A stretch of 64,000 nucleotides of DNA, from assembly GCA_046583095.1 (NCBI GenBank), contig JAYGDB010000143.1, positions 6,608 through 70,607 of the forward strand, written 5' to 3'. A model generated the notes under the pieces. It was not told the origin of the DNA. It did no database searches and saw only the letters and a list, made by a program, of their open reading frames with translations. The translations under genes and the position numbers were made by a program. Position 1 is the first letter of the stretch, and every line of letters starts with the position of its first letter. This document shows positions 52,505 through 60,754 of the stretch, piece after piece. Source of the DNA: JAJDAN01 sp046583095 (lineage in GTDB: Bacteria; Myxococcota_A; UBA9160; UBA4427).

Positions 52505-53181
52505 TTCCCGACTTCGCCGCCCGGCGACGAGAGCAGCGCCCGGACCAGCGCCGCCTTCACGCTGGCCTTCGTCAGCGCTCCCTCGAGAGACGCGGCTTCG
52601 TCGACCTGCACGCCCTCGGCCGGCCCGGATCCAGTACCGATCGCGTGGCGCTTGGCGCCGAGCCGCTCGGGACGCAGGCCCACGACCGGACGGCCGCGTG
52701 CCGACACCACCCGCTCCCGGCCGTCTGCACCGATCAGGATCCGCAGACGTCCCTGGTCCCAGCCAAACAGCGGGTTCACCTGGAAGCGCTGCAGGCTCTC
52801 GACGAAGTAGATCCCGTGCTCTCCCACCTCGGGAACCCGTAGCCCGGCAACCCGATCGACCAATCCGTTGAGTTGCCCACCCAGGAAGGCGAGCGACAAC
52901 GTGCGGCCGACGGGCGGTCCCTTGACGACCTCGACCACTTCGAACTCGACCCAGGTGCGGAACCCGGAAGCGATCTCCTCGGTCGAGTGCCCGACGACGC
53001 GTCCCTCGAAGATCAACTCGCAGCGCGAGAGCATCTCGGAGAGATGCACCTGCTCGACCGTGGCAGATCCCGCTGGGCTCACGAGCCCGAACACCGCGAC
53101 GAACCCCAGCAGCAAGAACAGGGGCCTACGGAGATCCGATGAGGTCCTGCCTCCGCAGCCGCTGGACGGTCGGTGGGCCAT
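52501..53181 (-). CDS. Exported protein of unknown function
   Basis: A 226-residue protein with an N-terminal hydrophobic signal (about residues 17-39) and a compact domain beginning VEQVHLSEMLSRCELIFEGRVVGHS. This pattern recurs in exported proteins next to matrixin-type proteases, but I know no defined function. The ATG at 53181 was chosen because the signal sequence starts just after it. It is translationally coupled to the downstream matrixin gene, which suggests a joint role, for example inhibitor, chaperone or co-secreted partner. Confidence 0.7.
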   Translation of the reverse strand: MAHRPSSGCGGRTSSDLRRPLFLLLGFVAVFGLVSPAGSATVEQVHLSEMLSRCELIFEGRVVGHSTEEIASGFRTWVEFEVVEVVKGPPVGRTLSLAFLGGQLNGLVDRVAGLRVPEVGEHGIYFVESLQRFQVNPLFGWDQGRLRILIGADGRERVVSARGRPVVGLRPERLGAKRHAIGTGSGPAEGVQVDEAASLEGALTKASVKAALVRALLSSPGGEVGK

Positions 53182-53377
53182 TGGCGCGGTCTCCCGTAGC
53201 TCGGATGCTAGCGCGGCCACCGCCGAGACTGGCGATTCTGTCCGAGCGGGTGCTGCAACTCGCGTCCAAAGCGCGTTCGAATCGGGCTTTGGTAGCCTGA
53301 CGGCATCCACCTCGGGCGCGAGACCGAGCATCAGAGGCACTGTTGGACTCCCTAGAGCGCTGGCCGGCCAAGGTGAC

Positions 53378-53818
53378 GTGAGCGACACATCGCCGACGAT
53401 CGAGGATTCGCCGAGACCTTGGTGGATGAGCGCGCTGGCCGTGTTCTGCGTCGCAACCGTGCTGTTTCTCGTTCCCCGCGACCTCTTCTTCGCCGAAACT
53501 CGCGACGTCGAGGTCTGGCTGGGATTCGAGCTTCGAGGAACGTCCGCGTTGGCTACAGCTCCGATTCACTGGGCCATCTTTCTCGTCGGCGCCTGGGGGT
53601 TCTGGTTTCGGCGCCCCTGGATCCTTCCGTGCGCTGCCGGCTACGTCTTCTACGTTTCACTGAGCCATCTGATCTGGAGCGAGGCCAGCCCCAATGGGAC
53701 CGGCTGGCCCATGGGCCTCGTGCAGGCTCTGGCGATTGCATTACCGGGCGCCCTGCTCCTACGCGCTCACCGCCAGACGAAGCGCGAACGGGCAGCGAAT
53801 ACGACCGCAAGAGACTGA
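53378..53818 (+). CDS. Membrane protein of unknown function
   Basis: A 146-residue protein with four predicted membrane helices (about residues 17-33, 53-70, 75-92, 105-125) and a basic C-terminus. I do not recognise the family. The GTG at 53378 was chosen since AAGG lies just upstream and the residues before it look antisense to the convergent exported-protein gene. It is followed by a gene remnant. Confidence 0.6.
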   Translation: MSDTSPTIEDSPRPWWMSALAVFCVATVLFLVPRDLFFAETRDVEVWLGFELRGTSALATAPIHWAIFLVGAWGFWFRRPWILPCAAGYVFYVSLSHLIWSEASPNGTGWPMGLVQALAIALPGALLLRAHRQTKRERAANTTARD

Positions 53819-53821
53819 CGC

Positions 53822-53955
53822 GTGTTGTTCGAAAGCGATCGACACGAAGCGCTCCGGGATGTCTCTTGGGACGCGGCCGCGGCACGCGATGCGATCGAGC
53901 GTATCGCGCTGGATTCGACAATGGCGTTCGAAGCCGAGGGACTGTGGCCGGGTCA
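53822..53955 (+). pseudogene. Remnant resembling the N-terminus of LanC-like proteins
   Basis: Starting at a GTG right after the membrane protein gene, about 44 codons read LFESDRHEALRDVSWDAAA and on to EAEGLWPG, which to my recollection is the N-terminal pattern of stand-alone LanC-like proteins (LF-x-x-x-RHEAL ... W-D ... LWP). After that the frame runs on into unrelated residues and stops at 54083, without the zinc-binding toroid domain. The following DNA is locally AT-richer. The family call rests on memory of the motif; the truncation is seen directly. Confidence 0.35.
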
Positions 53956-54136
53956 GCGTCGAAATTCATGGATTTCTCTTCCTGTCCGAGGGACTTTTCG
54001 AGCAGAGTTCCCGGCCGCGATTATAAACCGATTTACTGCTGCAATGCGCGTGGCAGGGGTTCGGCCAACGTGCAAATTGGAATAGCATTGCCCAGTAGGA
54101 GCCGAACCGGGCTTCCAACACCGAGGAGCAGAATCG
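53956..54136. other. AT-richer intergenic stretch
   Basis: This piece after the LanC-like remnant is visibly richer in A and T than its surroundings (GATTATAAACCGATTTAC around 54020). It probably holds the promoter of the PLP-enzyme gene at 54137; TTATAA near 54021 is a candidate -10. No intact gene is seen. Confidence 0.4.
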
Positions 54137-55363
54137 ATGCCCCGCGAAGAACGGATCGTCCGCTACGGCGGCGCGATGTACGACCAGGCGGAGATCGACG
54201 CGGTGCTGGCCCAGTTGCACGATCCCATCGGCCTGCTGCCTGGCAAGAAGGTGGTCGAGTTCGAGCAGCGCGTCGCCGCGTACATGGGCAAGCAACACGG
54301 CGTGATGGTGAACTCGGGCTCTTCGGCGCTGATGTTGGCGATGCGGCTCGCCAACCTTCCCCCCGGATCGGAAGTCATTACGCCCGCCCTCACCTTCTCT
54401 TCGGACGTGGCGGCGATCTACCACGTCGACTGCACTCCGGTCTTTCTCGACGTGGGGATCGACGACTACCAGGCACAGGTCGATCGGATCGAGGACGCGA
54501 TCGGCGAGCAGACGCGGGCGATCCTGATCCCCGACCTGATGGGCGGCATCTGCGATTGGGACGAGGTGCGCGCCATCGCCGAGCGCCGCGGACTCTTCGT
54601 CATTCACGACAGTGCCGACACCCTGGGTGGAAGGCTGCGCGGGAGCCACACCGCTGCCCGTGCCGATATCTCGATCACGAGCTTCTCGCCCCACCACATC
54701 ATCACCGCACTCGGGACGGGCGGCATGGTGTTCTTCGACGACGACGCCCTGCTCGACCGCGCCCTGGCTCTGCGTGCCTGGGGTCGCTCGTCGGAGAAGT
54801 TTCTCTACGGAAGCCGCCAGCAAGACAGCGACGGCCGCTTTCTCGAGGATCTCGACGGCATCGAGTACGACGGGCTCTTCATCTTCGAAGAGGAAGCCTA
54901 CGGCTTCATCCCCTCCGAGTGTGGCGCCGCATTCGGCATCGAGCAGATGAACAAGATCGACAGGCTCTGGAAGCTGCGCGAGGAGCGCTTCCGCTGGCAC
55001 ACGGAGTTCCTCCGCGGGCACGAGGAGAAGCTCGTCCTGCCCAGCATTCTTCCGGATACGGAGACGACCTGGCTCTGCTATCCGATCCAGATCCGCCCGG
55101 AGACGGGCCTGGGGCGCCGCCACTTCCAACGGACCCTCGAGGACGCGGGCATCATGTGCCGCGTAATCTTCTCGGGCAACATCACACGCCACCCGATGAT
55201 GGACGGAAAGTCCTACCGCGTGCACCCGGATGGGCTCGCCAACTGCGACCGCATCATGGAGCAAGGCGTGATGCTCCCCTGTCACCCGACGTTGACCCGC
55301 GAGGATTGCGACTACGTCCACGAGGTGATCGCCGAATTTCTCGCCGCCGACGGCGGAGCCTGA
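54137..55363 (+). CDS. DegT/DnrJ-family PLP enzyme, ColD/RfbH-like (His in place of Lys)
   Basis: A 408-residue member of the sugar aminotransferase fold. The Schiff-base lysine site reads SFSPHHIIT, so the residue aligned with Lys is His187. A His there is the hallmark of the 3-dehydratases ColD and RfbH, which use PLP or PMP to remove a sugar 3-hydroxyl. The HDSADTLGGRLRG block also fits that group. GAGGAG precedes the ATG. No nucleotide-sugar genes are adjacent, so the substrate is open; a non-sugar role is possible. Confidence 0.8.
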   Translation: MPREERIVRYGGAMYDQAEIDAVLAQLHDPIGLLPGKKVVEFEQRVAAYMGKQHGVMVNSGSSALMLAMRLANLPPGSEVITPALTFSSDVAAIYHVDCTPVFLDVGIDDYQAQVDRIEDAIGEQTRAILIPDLMGGICDWDEVRAIAERRGLFVIHDSADTLGGRLRGSHTAARADISITSFSPHHIITALGTGGMVFFDDDALLDRALALRAWGRSSEKFLYGSRQQDSDGRFLEDLDGIEYDGLFIFEEEAYGFIPSECGAAFGIEQMNKIDRLWKLREERFRWHTEFLRGHEEKLVLPSILPDTETTWLCYPIQIRPETGLGRRHFQRTLEDAGIMCRVIFSGNITRHPMMDGKSYRVHPDGLANCDRIMEQGVMLPCHPTLTREDCDYVHEVIAEFLAADGGA

Positions 55364-55413
55364 GCGACGATCGAGAGCGCCCAGGGCTGTTCCGGAGGGG
55401 CTCCTGGACCTCT

Positions 55414-55454
55414 TTGACAAGCACCGGCGCATTACTATACGCTCCGTCTCGTAT
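55414..55454 (+). promoter_or_regulatory. Promoter with operator-like palindrome before the acyl-CoA operon
   Basis: TTGACA at 55414-55419 and TATACG at 55436-55441 form a sigma-70-type pair with a 16-bp spacer. A palindrome ATACG-8 nt-CGTAT (55437-55441 and 55450-55454) overlaps the -10 and the expected start site. This is the layout of a repressor-controlled promoter, for example by a TetR-type acyl-CoA sensor. The mRNA leader to the GTG at 55477 would be about 30 nt and contains GAAGAGG. Confidence 0.6.
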
Positions 55455-55476
55455 TTCTATCCGAAGAGGTGACGCC

Positions 55477-56658
55477 GTGGACTTCGACTTCTCGCCGGAA
55501 GAGCAGAAATTCGCCGACGAGGTCGAGCAGTGGCTCGTCGAGAACCACGATCCCGTCGTGATGGACCACCACCGCGAGAATTTCAGCCAGCTCTCGGATA
55601 CGCCGGAGCGCCGGGCGTTCATGAAGAAGCTCGCCGCGCAGGGTTGGCTCGGGATGTCCTGGCCCAAGGAGTACGGCGGGCAGGAGATCGAGGGCGTATA
55701 CGAGTTCATCCTGACCGAGGCGCTCGCCCGGCACGCCGCTCCGCAGATCGGCAAGGGCGTGGGCATCATCGGCAAGACGCTGATCCGCCACGGCAGCGAG
55801 AAGCTCAAGCAGGAATTCCTGCCGCAGATCCTGACGGCCGAGGTCGAGTTCGCAGTGGGCTACAGCGAGCCCCAGGCCGGCTCGGACGCGGCCAACATGC
55901 AGCTCAAGGCCGAGAAGGTCGAGGGCGGCTGGAAGCTCAACGGCCAGAAGATGTGGACCACCTCGGCGCACTTTGCCGACTGGTACTGGCTGGGCGCGCG
56001 CACCGACCCCGACAAGCCCAAGCACGACGGCATCTCGCTCTTCCTGATCCCGATGGATCACCCGGGGCTCGAAATACAGAGCCTGCCCACCATCGGCAAG
56101 GACACCACCAACCAGGTCTTCTTCGAGGATGTCTTCGTTCCGGACGACTACCTGGTTGGCAAGCGCGGGCGCGGCTTTCAGATGATCTCCGAGGCGCTCG
56201 ATCTCGAGCGCTTCACGATGTTCACGCTCTCTCCGATCGCGGGTCGCACCGAGGTGCTCGTCGACTGGGTGAAGCAGACGAAGCGCGACGACAAGCCGCT
56301 CAAGGACGACCCGAACGTACGCCGCACGATCGCGCACATCGTGACCGACACGGCCGTCGCGAAGGGGTTGAGCACGCGCTTCCTGTGCGCTGCGAAGGAC
56401 GGTGGCAAGCCGCCGTCGATCCAGTCGTCGCAGTACAAGCTCTTCACCACCACGCTTTCGCAGCGCGTCTGCAAGGACGCGTTGGACATCACGGGCCACG
56501 AGGGGACGATCATGGAGGGGCAAGAAGAAGCACCCCTTCTCGGTCGCTTCGAGGGCGCCTATCGCGCGACCATGAACGAGACGGTCGGCGGCGGGGCCTC
56601 GGAGATCCAGAAGAACATCATCGCCCGGCGCCACCTCGGACTGCCGAAAAACTTCTAG
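55477..56658 (+). CDS. Acyl-CoA dehydrogenase (catalytic-type subunit)
   Basis: A 393-residue FAD-dependent acyl-CoA dehydrogenase. It has AVGYSEPQAGSDAANMQ (FAD/substrate loop), KMWTTSAHFADWYWLGART, RFTMFTLSPIAGRTE and a C-terminal GGGASEIQKNIIARRHLGLP. The GTG start at 55477 follows GAAGAGG. It is the first gene of a five-gene operon and lies 8 bp before a second, dissimilar dehydrogenase; together they look like an alpha2beta2 enzyme as known for steroid side-chain degradation (FadE28/FadE29 type). Confidence 0.93.
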   Translation: MDFDFSPEEQKFADEVEQWLVENHDPVVMDHHRENFSQLSDTPERRAFMKKLAAQGWLGMSWPKEYGGQEIEGVYEFILTEALARHAAPQIGKGVGIIGKTLIRHGSEKLKQEFLPQILTAEVEFAVGYSEPQAGSDAANMQLKAEKVEGGWKLNGQKMWTTSAHFADWYWLGARTDPDKPKHDGISLFLIPMDHPGLEIQSLPTIGKDTTNQVFFEDVFVPDDYLVGKRGRGFQMISEALDLERFTMFTLSPIAGRTEVLVDWVKQTKRDDKPLKDDPNVRRTIAHIVTDTAVAKGLSTRFLCAAKDGGKPPSIQSSQYKLFTTTLSQRVCKDALDITGHEGTIMEGQEEAPLLGRFEGAYRATMNETVGGGASEIQKNIIARRHLGLPKNF

Positions 56659-56666
56659 AGGACCCG

Positions 56667-57785
56667 ATGGATCTCGATCTCAGCGAAGAGCAGCAGATGA
56701 TCATCGACATGACGCGTGGAATGCTCGAGGAGCATTGCACGGTCGATGTCGTCCGCAGCGTGGAAGACGACCCGAAGGGCTATCCCGACGAACTCTGGAA
56801 GCAGATGGGAGAACTCGGCCTCAATGGGCTGCTGATTCCCGAGAGCTACGGGGGCGGCGGCCTGGGTGTGCTCGAAGCAGCGCACGTCTACGAGGAGCTC
56901 GGGCGAGCGATGGCGCCGGTCCCCCACTTCGTGAGCTGTGTGATGGCCGCCGGCGTCCTGATGGAGGCCGGCAGTGACGTGCAGAAGGACGAGTGGCTGC
57001 CGAAGCTCGCCGACGGCTCCGCGATCCTGACACCGGCCTGGTACGAGCCGGATCACGGCCAGGGCGAACTCGGCGTCCAACTCGAGGCGAAGCGCGATGG
57101 GGACGACTACGTGTTGAACGGCGTGAAGCGCTCGGTCCCCTACGCGAGCGCGGCAGATCGCCTGCTGGTGCTCGCCCGTTCGGACGCCGGAGTCGAGCTG
57201 CTGCTCGTCGATCCCGACGCCGAGGGGGTCACGTCCACCTTCTTCAAGTCGCAGGGGCGCGAACCGCACTACCGCATCGATTTCGAAGGGGTTCGCGTGA
57301 CCGCGAGCGACCGGATCGGAGAGCCGGGGTCGGGCTGGAAGACGTGGAACAAGGTGATGCTCGACGGCATCATCCTGATCGCCGCACAGGCGATTGGCGG
57401 GGCCGACCGCTGCCTGATGGAGACCGTCGAGTACGCGAACGAGCGCGTGCAGTTCGACAAGCCGCTCGGCGCCTTCCAAGCGCTCGCGCACTACATGGCC
57501 GACGCCTCGACCCACATCGAAGGCGGCCGTGTGCTCGTGCACGAGGCCGCGTGGAATCGCGCGCAGGGTCGATCGATCGCCCGGCTGGCGCCAATGGCGA
57601 AGCTCTTCTGCTGCGAAACGTACCGCGAGACGACGCGGGTTTGTGCGCAGATCTGGGGCGGCGTCGCATTCACGATCGAGTACGACCAGCAGATGTTCTT
57701 CCGGCGCGCCAAGCACCTGCAACTCTCGTGGTGGGACACACCTTACCTGGAGGAACTCGTCGCGGCGGATGTCCTCGATTCCTGA
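56667..57785 (+). CDS. Acyl-CoA dehydrogenase (partner-type subunit)
   Basis: A 372-residue acyl-CoA dehydrogenase fold with GLLIPESYGGGGLGVLEAAHVYEELGRAM and ERVQFDKPLGAFQALAHYMAD. The usual C-terminal GG-x-SEI FAD-contact segment is replaced by YDQQMFFRRAKHLQLSWWD, as in the smaller, non-catalytic or divergent partner of heteromeric dehydrogenases. AGAGGA precedes the ATG. The tight 8-bp spacing suggests assembly with the preceding product. Confidence 0.9.
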   Translation: MDLDLSEEQQMIIDMTRGMLEEHCTVDVVRSVEDDPKGYPDELWKQMGELGLNGLLIPESYGGGGLGVLEAAHVYEELGRAMAPVPHFVSCVMAAGVLMEAGSDVQKDEWLPKLADGSAILTPAWYEPDHGQGELGVQLEAKRDGDDYVLNGVKRSVPYASAADRLLVLARSDAGVELLLVDPDAEGVTSTFFKSQGREPHYRIDFEGVRVTASDRIGEPGSGWKTWNKVMLDGIILIAAQAIGGADRCLMETVEYANERVQFDKPLGAFQALAHYMADASTHIEGGRVLVHEAAWNRAQGRSIARLAPMAKLFCCETYRETTRVCAQIWGGVAFTIEYDQQMFFRRAKHLQLSWWDTPYLEELVAADVLDS

Positions 57786-57809
57786 GGCACCTGCCAGCCG
57801 GGACGCAGC

Positions 57810-58979
57810 ATGTCGATTCCCCCTGCCCTCGACGGCGTGACCGTGCTCGACCTGGCCTCGGTCGGGCCCGCGGCGCGTTGCTCGCGCATCCTCGCGGACT
57901 ACGGGGCGCGGGTCGTGAAGGTGGGCACGCCTCCCCGCAAGGCAGGCGTGCAGGTAGAGCCGCACTACCACGCGTATTCGGGCTCTCGTTGGATGCAGCG
58001 CGTGCGCATCGACCTCAAGGCGCCGGCCGGAAAGGCCGCCTTCCTGAGACTCGTCGAAAAGGCGGACGTGGTGATCGAAAGCCTGCGGCCCGGCAGCGCG
58101 AAGCGCCTGGGCCTGGGCTACGACGACTTGCACGCCTTGAACCCGCGCATCGTCTATTGCTCGACCAGCGGCTACGGACAGAGCGGCCCCATGTCGGCGT
58201 GGGCGGGGCACGACATCAACTACCTGGCCGTGGGCGGGTTCCTGCACACGTCCAACCGACGCGCCGACGGCGGGCCCCCGCTCCCCGGCGCCACCGTGGC
58301 CGACAGCGCGGCCGGCGGCATGCACGCGGCCCTGGCGATCCTGGCGGCGCTGCTGCGACGCGCAAAGACCGGCGAGGGCGAGTACCTGGACGTCTCCGTG
58401 ACCGAGGGCGTCCTTTCGCTGATGGCGCTGAACATCGACCAGCACCTGGCGACGGGTGCCGAACCCGGCCCGGGCCACGACATCCTGACCGGCCGCTACG
58501 CGTGCTACGACACCTACGAGGCGGCCGACGGCAAGTGGCTCGCGGTGGGTGCCATCGAGCCGCGCTTCTACGCGAACCTCTGCAAGGCGCTCGACTGCGA
58601 GGACTGGCTCGAGCGCCAACTCGACGATGAAGTCCAGGAGGACATCCGCGCCGCCTTCCGCGCGGCGTTCGCGAAGCGAACCCGGGACGAGTGGGTCGCG
58701 GACCTCTCGCCCAACGACACCTGCGTGGCCCCCGTCTACACGATTGCCGAATTGGCCGCCGACACGCACCTCCAGGGCCGCGGCGCCTTCTGCGAGGCGA
58801 CCCACCCCGAGAACGCGAGCTTCCGACAACTCGCGCCGGTGCTCGCGGGCATGAAGCAGCCCGACGGGCCGGTCGACGCGCTCGTCGCGTCCGAGACCGA
58901 CACCGACGAACTGCTGCGGGAAGCGGGCCTTTCCGCACGAGAGATCGAGGAACTGCGCGCCGACGGCGTCGTCGCCTGA
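57810..58979 (+). CDS. Family III CoA-transferase (CaiB/BaiF)
   Basis: A 389-residue CoA-transferase with GVTVLDLASVGPAARCSRILADYGARVVKVG, IVYCSTSGYGQSGPMSAWAGHDINY and the catalytic Asp in GATVADSAAGGMHAAL. It resembles alpha-methylacyl-CoA racemase and formyl-CoA-transferase relatives, so racemising a 2-methyl branch is also possible. It lies between the dehydrogenase pair and the dehydratase pair, consistent with activation or epimerisation of a branched acyl substrate. Confidence 0.9.
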   Translation: MSIPPALDGVTVLDLASVGPAARCSRILADYGARVVKVGTPPRKAGVQVEPHYHAYSGSRWMQRVRIDLKAPAGKAAFLRLVEKADVVIESLRPGSAKRLGLGYDDLHALNPRIVYCSTSGYGQSGPMSAWAGHDINYLAVGGFLHTSNRRADGGPPLPGATVADSAAGGMHAALAILAALLRRAKTGEGEYLDVSVTEGVLSLMALNIDQHLATGAEPGPGHDILTGRYACYDTYEAADGKWLAVGAIEPRFYANLCKALDCEDWLERQLDDEVQEDIRAAFRAAFAKRTRDEWVADLSPNDTCVAPVYTIAELAADTHLQGRGAFCEATHPENASFRQLAPVLAGMKQPDGPVDALVASETDTDELLREAGLSAREIEELRADGVVA

Positions 58980-58999
58980 AGCGAGGAAGGAGTTCACCC

Positions 59000-59509
59000 A
59001 TGTCCGACCTGCCGGCCGAAGTCCAGGAGTGGATCGGCCAGAAGCTCTACCCGCTCGAGGGCGAATTCGACGTCGAGCAGGGCTACATCTTCACGACCTG
59101 TGCCTCCGTCGAGAACGGCAACCCGATCTACTGGGAAGAGAAGGCGGCGAACGAGATCACGGACGGCGTGATCGCACCGCCGGCGATGATCTCGGCCTGG
59201 TTCCGTCCGCACTTCTGGGCGCCGAATCGCAGCGAGCAGGTGATGCCCCTCCAGGTGCACTTCGACCTGAAGGAAACCTTCGGGCTGCCGGAGGCCGTGA
59301 TGAGCGACAACACGATCACCTTCGGCGAGCCGGTGCGACCCGGCGACCGGCTCTCCACCTGGCAGGTGCTTCGAACGGTGAGCGCAGAGAAGAAGACGAA
59401 GCTCGGCACCGGGCGCTTCTGGGACATCGACGTCGAGTACGTCAACCAGCGCGGTGAGTGGGTGGGCACCGAGAGCTACACGGGCTACGGCTACCGGAGG
59501 GATTCGTGA
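59000..59509 (+). CDS. MaoC-like N-terminal (FAS1-type) hotdog dehydratase subunit
   Basis: A 169-residue hotdog protein of the MaoC_dehydrat_N type: ANEITDGVIAPPAMISAWFRPHFWAP and EPVRPGDRLSTWQVLRTVSAEKKTKLGTGRFWDIDVEYVNQRGE. Such proteins pair with a second hotdog subunit to hydrate enoyl-CoA. AAGGAG precedes the ATG, and the stop shares one base with the next start (TGATG), so the two subunits are coupled. Confidence 0.87.
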   Translation: MSDLPAEVQEWIGQKLYPLEGEFDVEQGYIFTTCASVENGNPIYWEEKAANEITDGVIAPPAMISAWFRPHFWAPNRSEQVMPLQVHFDLKETFGLPEAVMSDNTITFGEPVRPGDRLSTWQVLRTVSAEKKTKLGTGRFWDIDVEYVNQRGEWVGTESYTGYGYRRDS

Positions 59510-60000
59510 TGACCTACCAGATCCTGACCGCGGACCAGGTGAAGCCCGGCGACGAGCTCCCCGAACTCTCGAAGGACGTCTCACCCGTCACCGTGGTGCT
59601 GGGTGCCATGGCGAGCCGCGACTGGCGACCCCAACACCACGACCACAAATTCGCGACCGAGAACAACGGTGTGCGCGACATCTTCATGAACACCCCGAAT
59701 CTCGCAGCTTGGTTCGAGCGCTACATCACCGACTGGACCGGTCCCTACGGCCGGGTGGGCTGGATCCGCTTTCGCATGCAGGACTCCGTCTTCCCGGGTG
59801 AGACGATGGTCTTCAGCGGCACGGTGAAGAGCGTCGACGTCGACGACACGGGATGCTCCTGGGTCGAGGCCGACCTCGAACTCGTCAGCGGCGGGCGCAT
59901 CACCACCGTCTGCACGGCCCGTGTGGCGATTCCCGCGCGTGAGGGCGACAACCCCTGGAAGCGGCGAGGCAACGACTGGGCGCCCCGCGCCGCGGCCTGA
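59509..60000 (+). CDS. MaoC-like hotdog dehydratase subunit
   Basis: A 163-residue hotdog protein with the hydratase-type motif SRDWRPQHHDHKFA (catalytic Asp and His expected here) and GWIRFRMQDSVFPGETMVFSGTV. With the preceding gene product it forms a probable heteromeric enoyl-CoA hydratase like ChsH1-ChsH2. It ends the operon; the next gene is convergent. Confidence 0.87.
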   Translation: MTYQILTADQVKPGDELPELSKDVSPVTVVLGAMASRDWRPQHHDHKFATENNGVRDIFMNTPNLAAWFERYITDWTGPYGRVGWIRFRMQDSVFPGETMVFSGTVKSVDVDDTGCSWVEADLELVSGGRITTVCTARVAIPAREGDNPWKRRGNDWAPRAAA

Positions 60001-60037
60001 CGCGCGCCTCCGCAGCACGCGCGATAACCGGCAGGTT

Positions 60038-60478
60038 TCAGCCGCTCAGCCGGGGGTCGTAGGTGCCGAAGCTCCAGACGTGGCCTTCGGGATCGCGGCA
60101 GCTATAGCCCCGGCCGCCATGGCCCGCGTCCTCGAGTTCCATCAGGATCTCGGCACCAGCCTCCACCGCACGCGCGTGGTGGGCGTCCGCATCCTCGACG
60201 ATGATGTAGCTGCCCCCAGAGACGCGTCCGCCGAGGTCCGACGGGGGTCTCACGGCCTCATCGTAAGCGTTGCCACCGTGGGAATTCGCAGAGCCGAGCA
60301 TGATCATGTCGCTCCCGAGGAGCAACTGGCAGTGCACGATCGTGCCGTTCTCGCCCGGTACCACGAGTTGCTCTTCGAATCCGAAGGCCTGGCAGAGCCA
60401 CTTGATCGCGGCCGGCGCATCGCGGTACCGGAAGCTCGGAACGATGCAACCGCCCACCCTCTTCTGTGCTTCCGACAT
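60038..60478 (-). CDS. VOC-superfamily protein
   Basis: A 146-residue glyoxalase/bleomycin-resistance-fold protein: VPSFRYRDAPAAIKWLCQAFGFEEQLVVPGENG and the C-terminal GGRGYSCRDPEGHVWSFGTYDP. It is most like the PhnB-type members. Metal ligands typical of true glyoxalases are not all evident. Function is unknown. Confidence 0.85.
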   Translation of the reverse strand: MSEAQKRVGGCIVPSFRYRDAPAAIKWLCQAFGFEEQLVVPGENGTIVHCQLLLGSDMIMLGSANSHGGNAYDEAVRPPSDLGGRVSGGSYIIVEDADAHHARAVEAGAEILMELEDAGHGGRGYSCRDPEGHVWSFGTYDPRLSG

Positions 60479-60754
60479 CGAGGCTTCCTCCCAGTCCGGA
60501 CCTTACCACCCACTCGAGATTCTCATGAGCGTCTGAGGTTCTCCGCGCACCACGCGTAGAGCTTCGGGTCGCTCGTGGGCTCGAAGCATAGAAGGCTCTC
60601 CGGATCATGCGGGCCGTCTCTTTCGGCGCCGTGTTGCCTTGCAGGTCACCACTGATACCGTGTCCGCAAGCTTCTGGGATCGCCCCGGAGCGCGAGTCCG
60701 GCCCCACGAGGCCGCGTAGCGCCGCCATCCCCAGCCCTTCGGGAACTGCCCACG
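60479..60754. other. Intergenic region before the phosphotransferase gene
   Basis: About 276 bp divergent gap. On the minus strand, codons ending at 60523 read ESLLCFEPTSDPKLYAWCAE and stop with TGA, natural-looking sequence without an in-frame start codon, which could be the tail of a decayed gene. No clear promoter is identified. Confidence 0.35.

Noticed and set aside
53419..55476. Plus-strand frame that is continuous into the first acyl-CoA dehydrogenase
   Set aside because: The long upstream part is out of frame with the PLP-enzyme gene and Arg-rich; the promoter at 55414 and the GTG at 55477 define the real gene.
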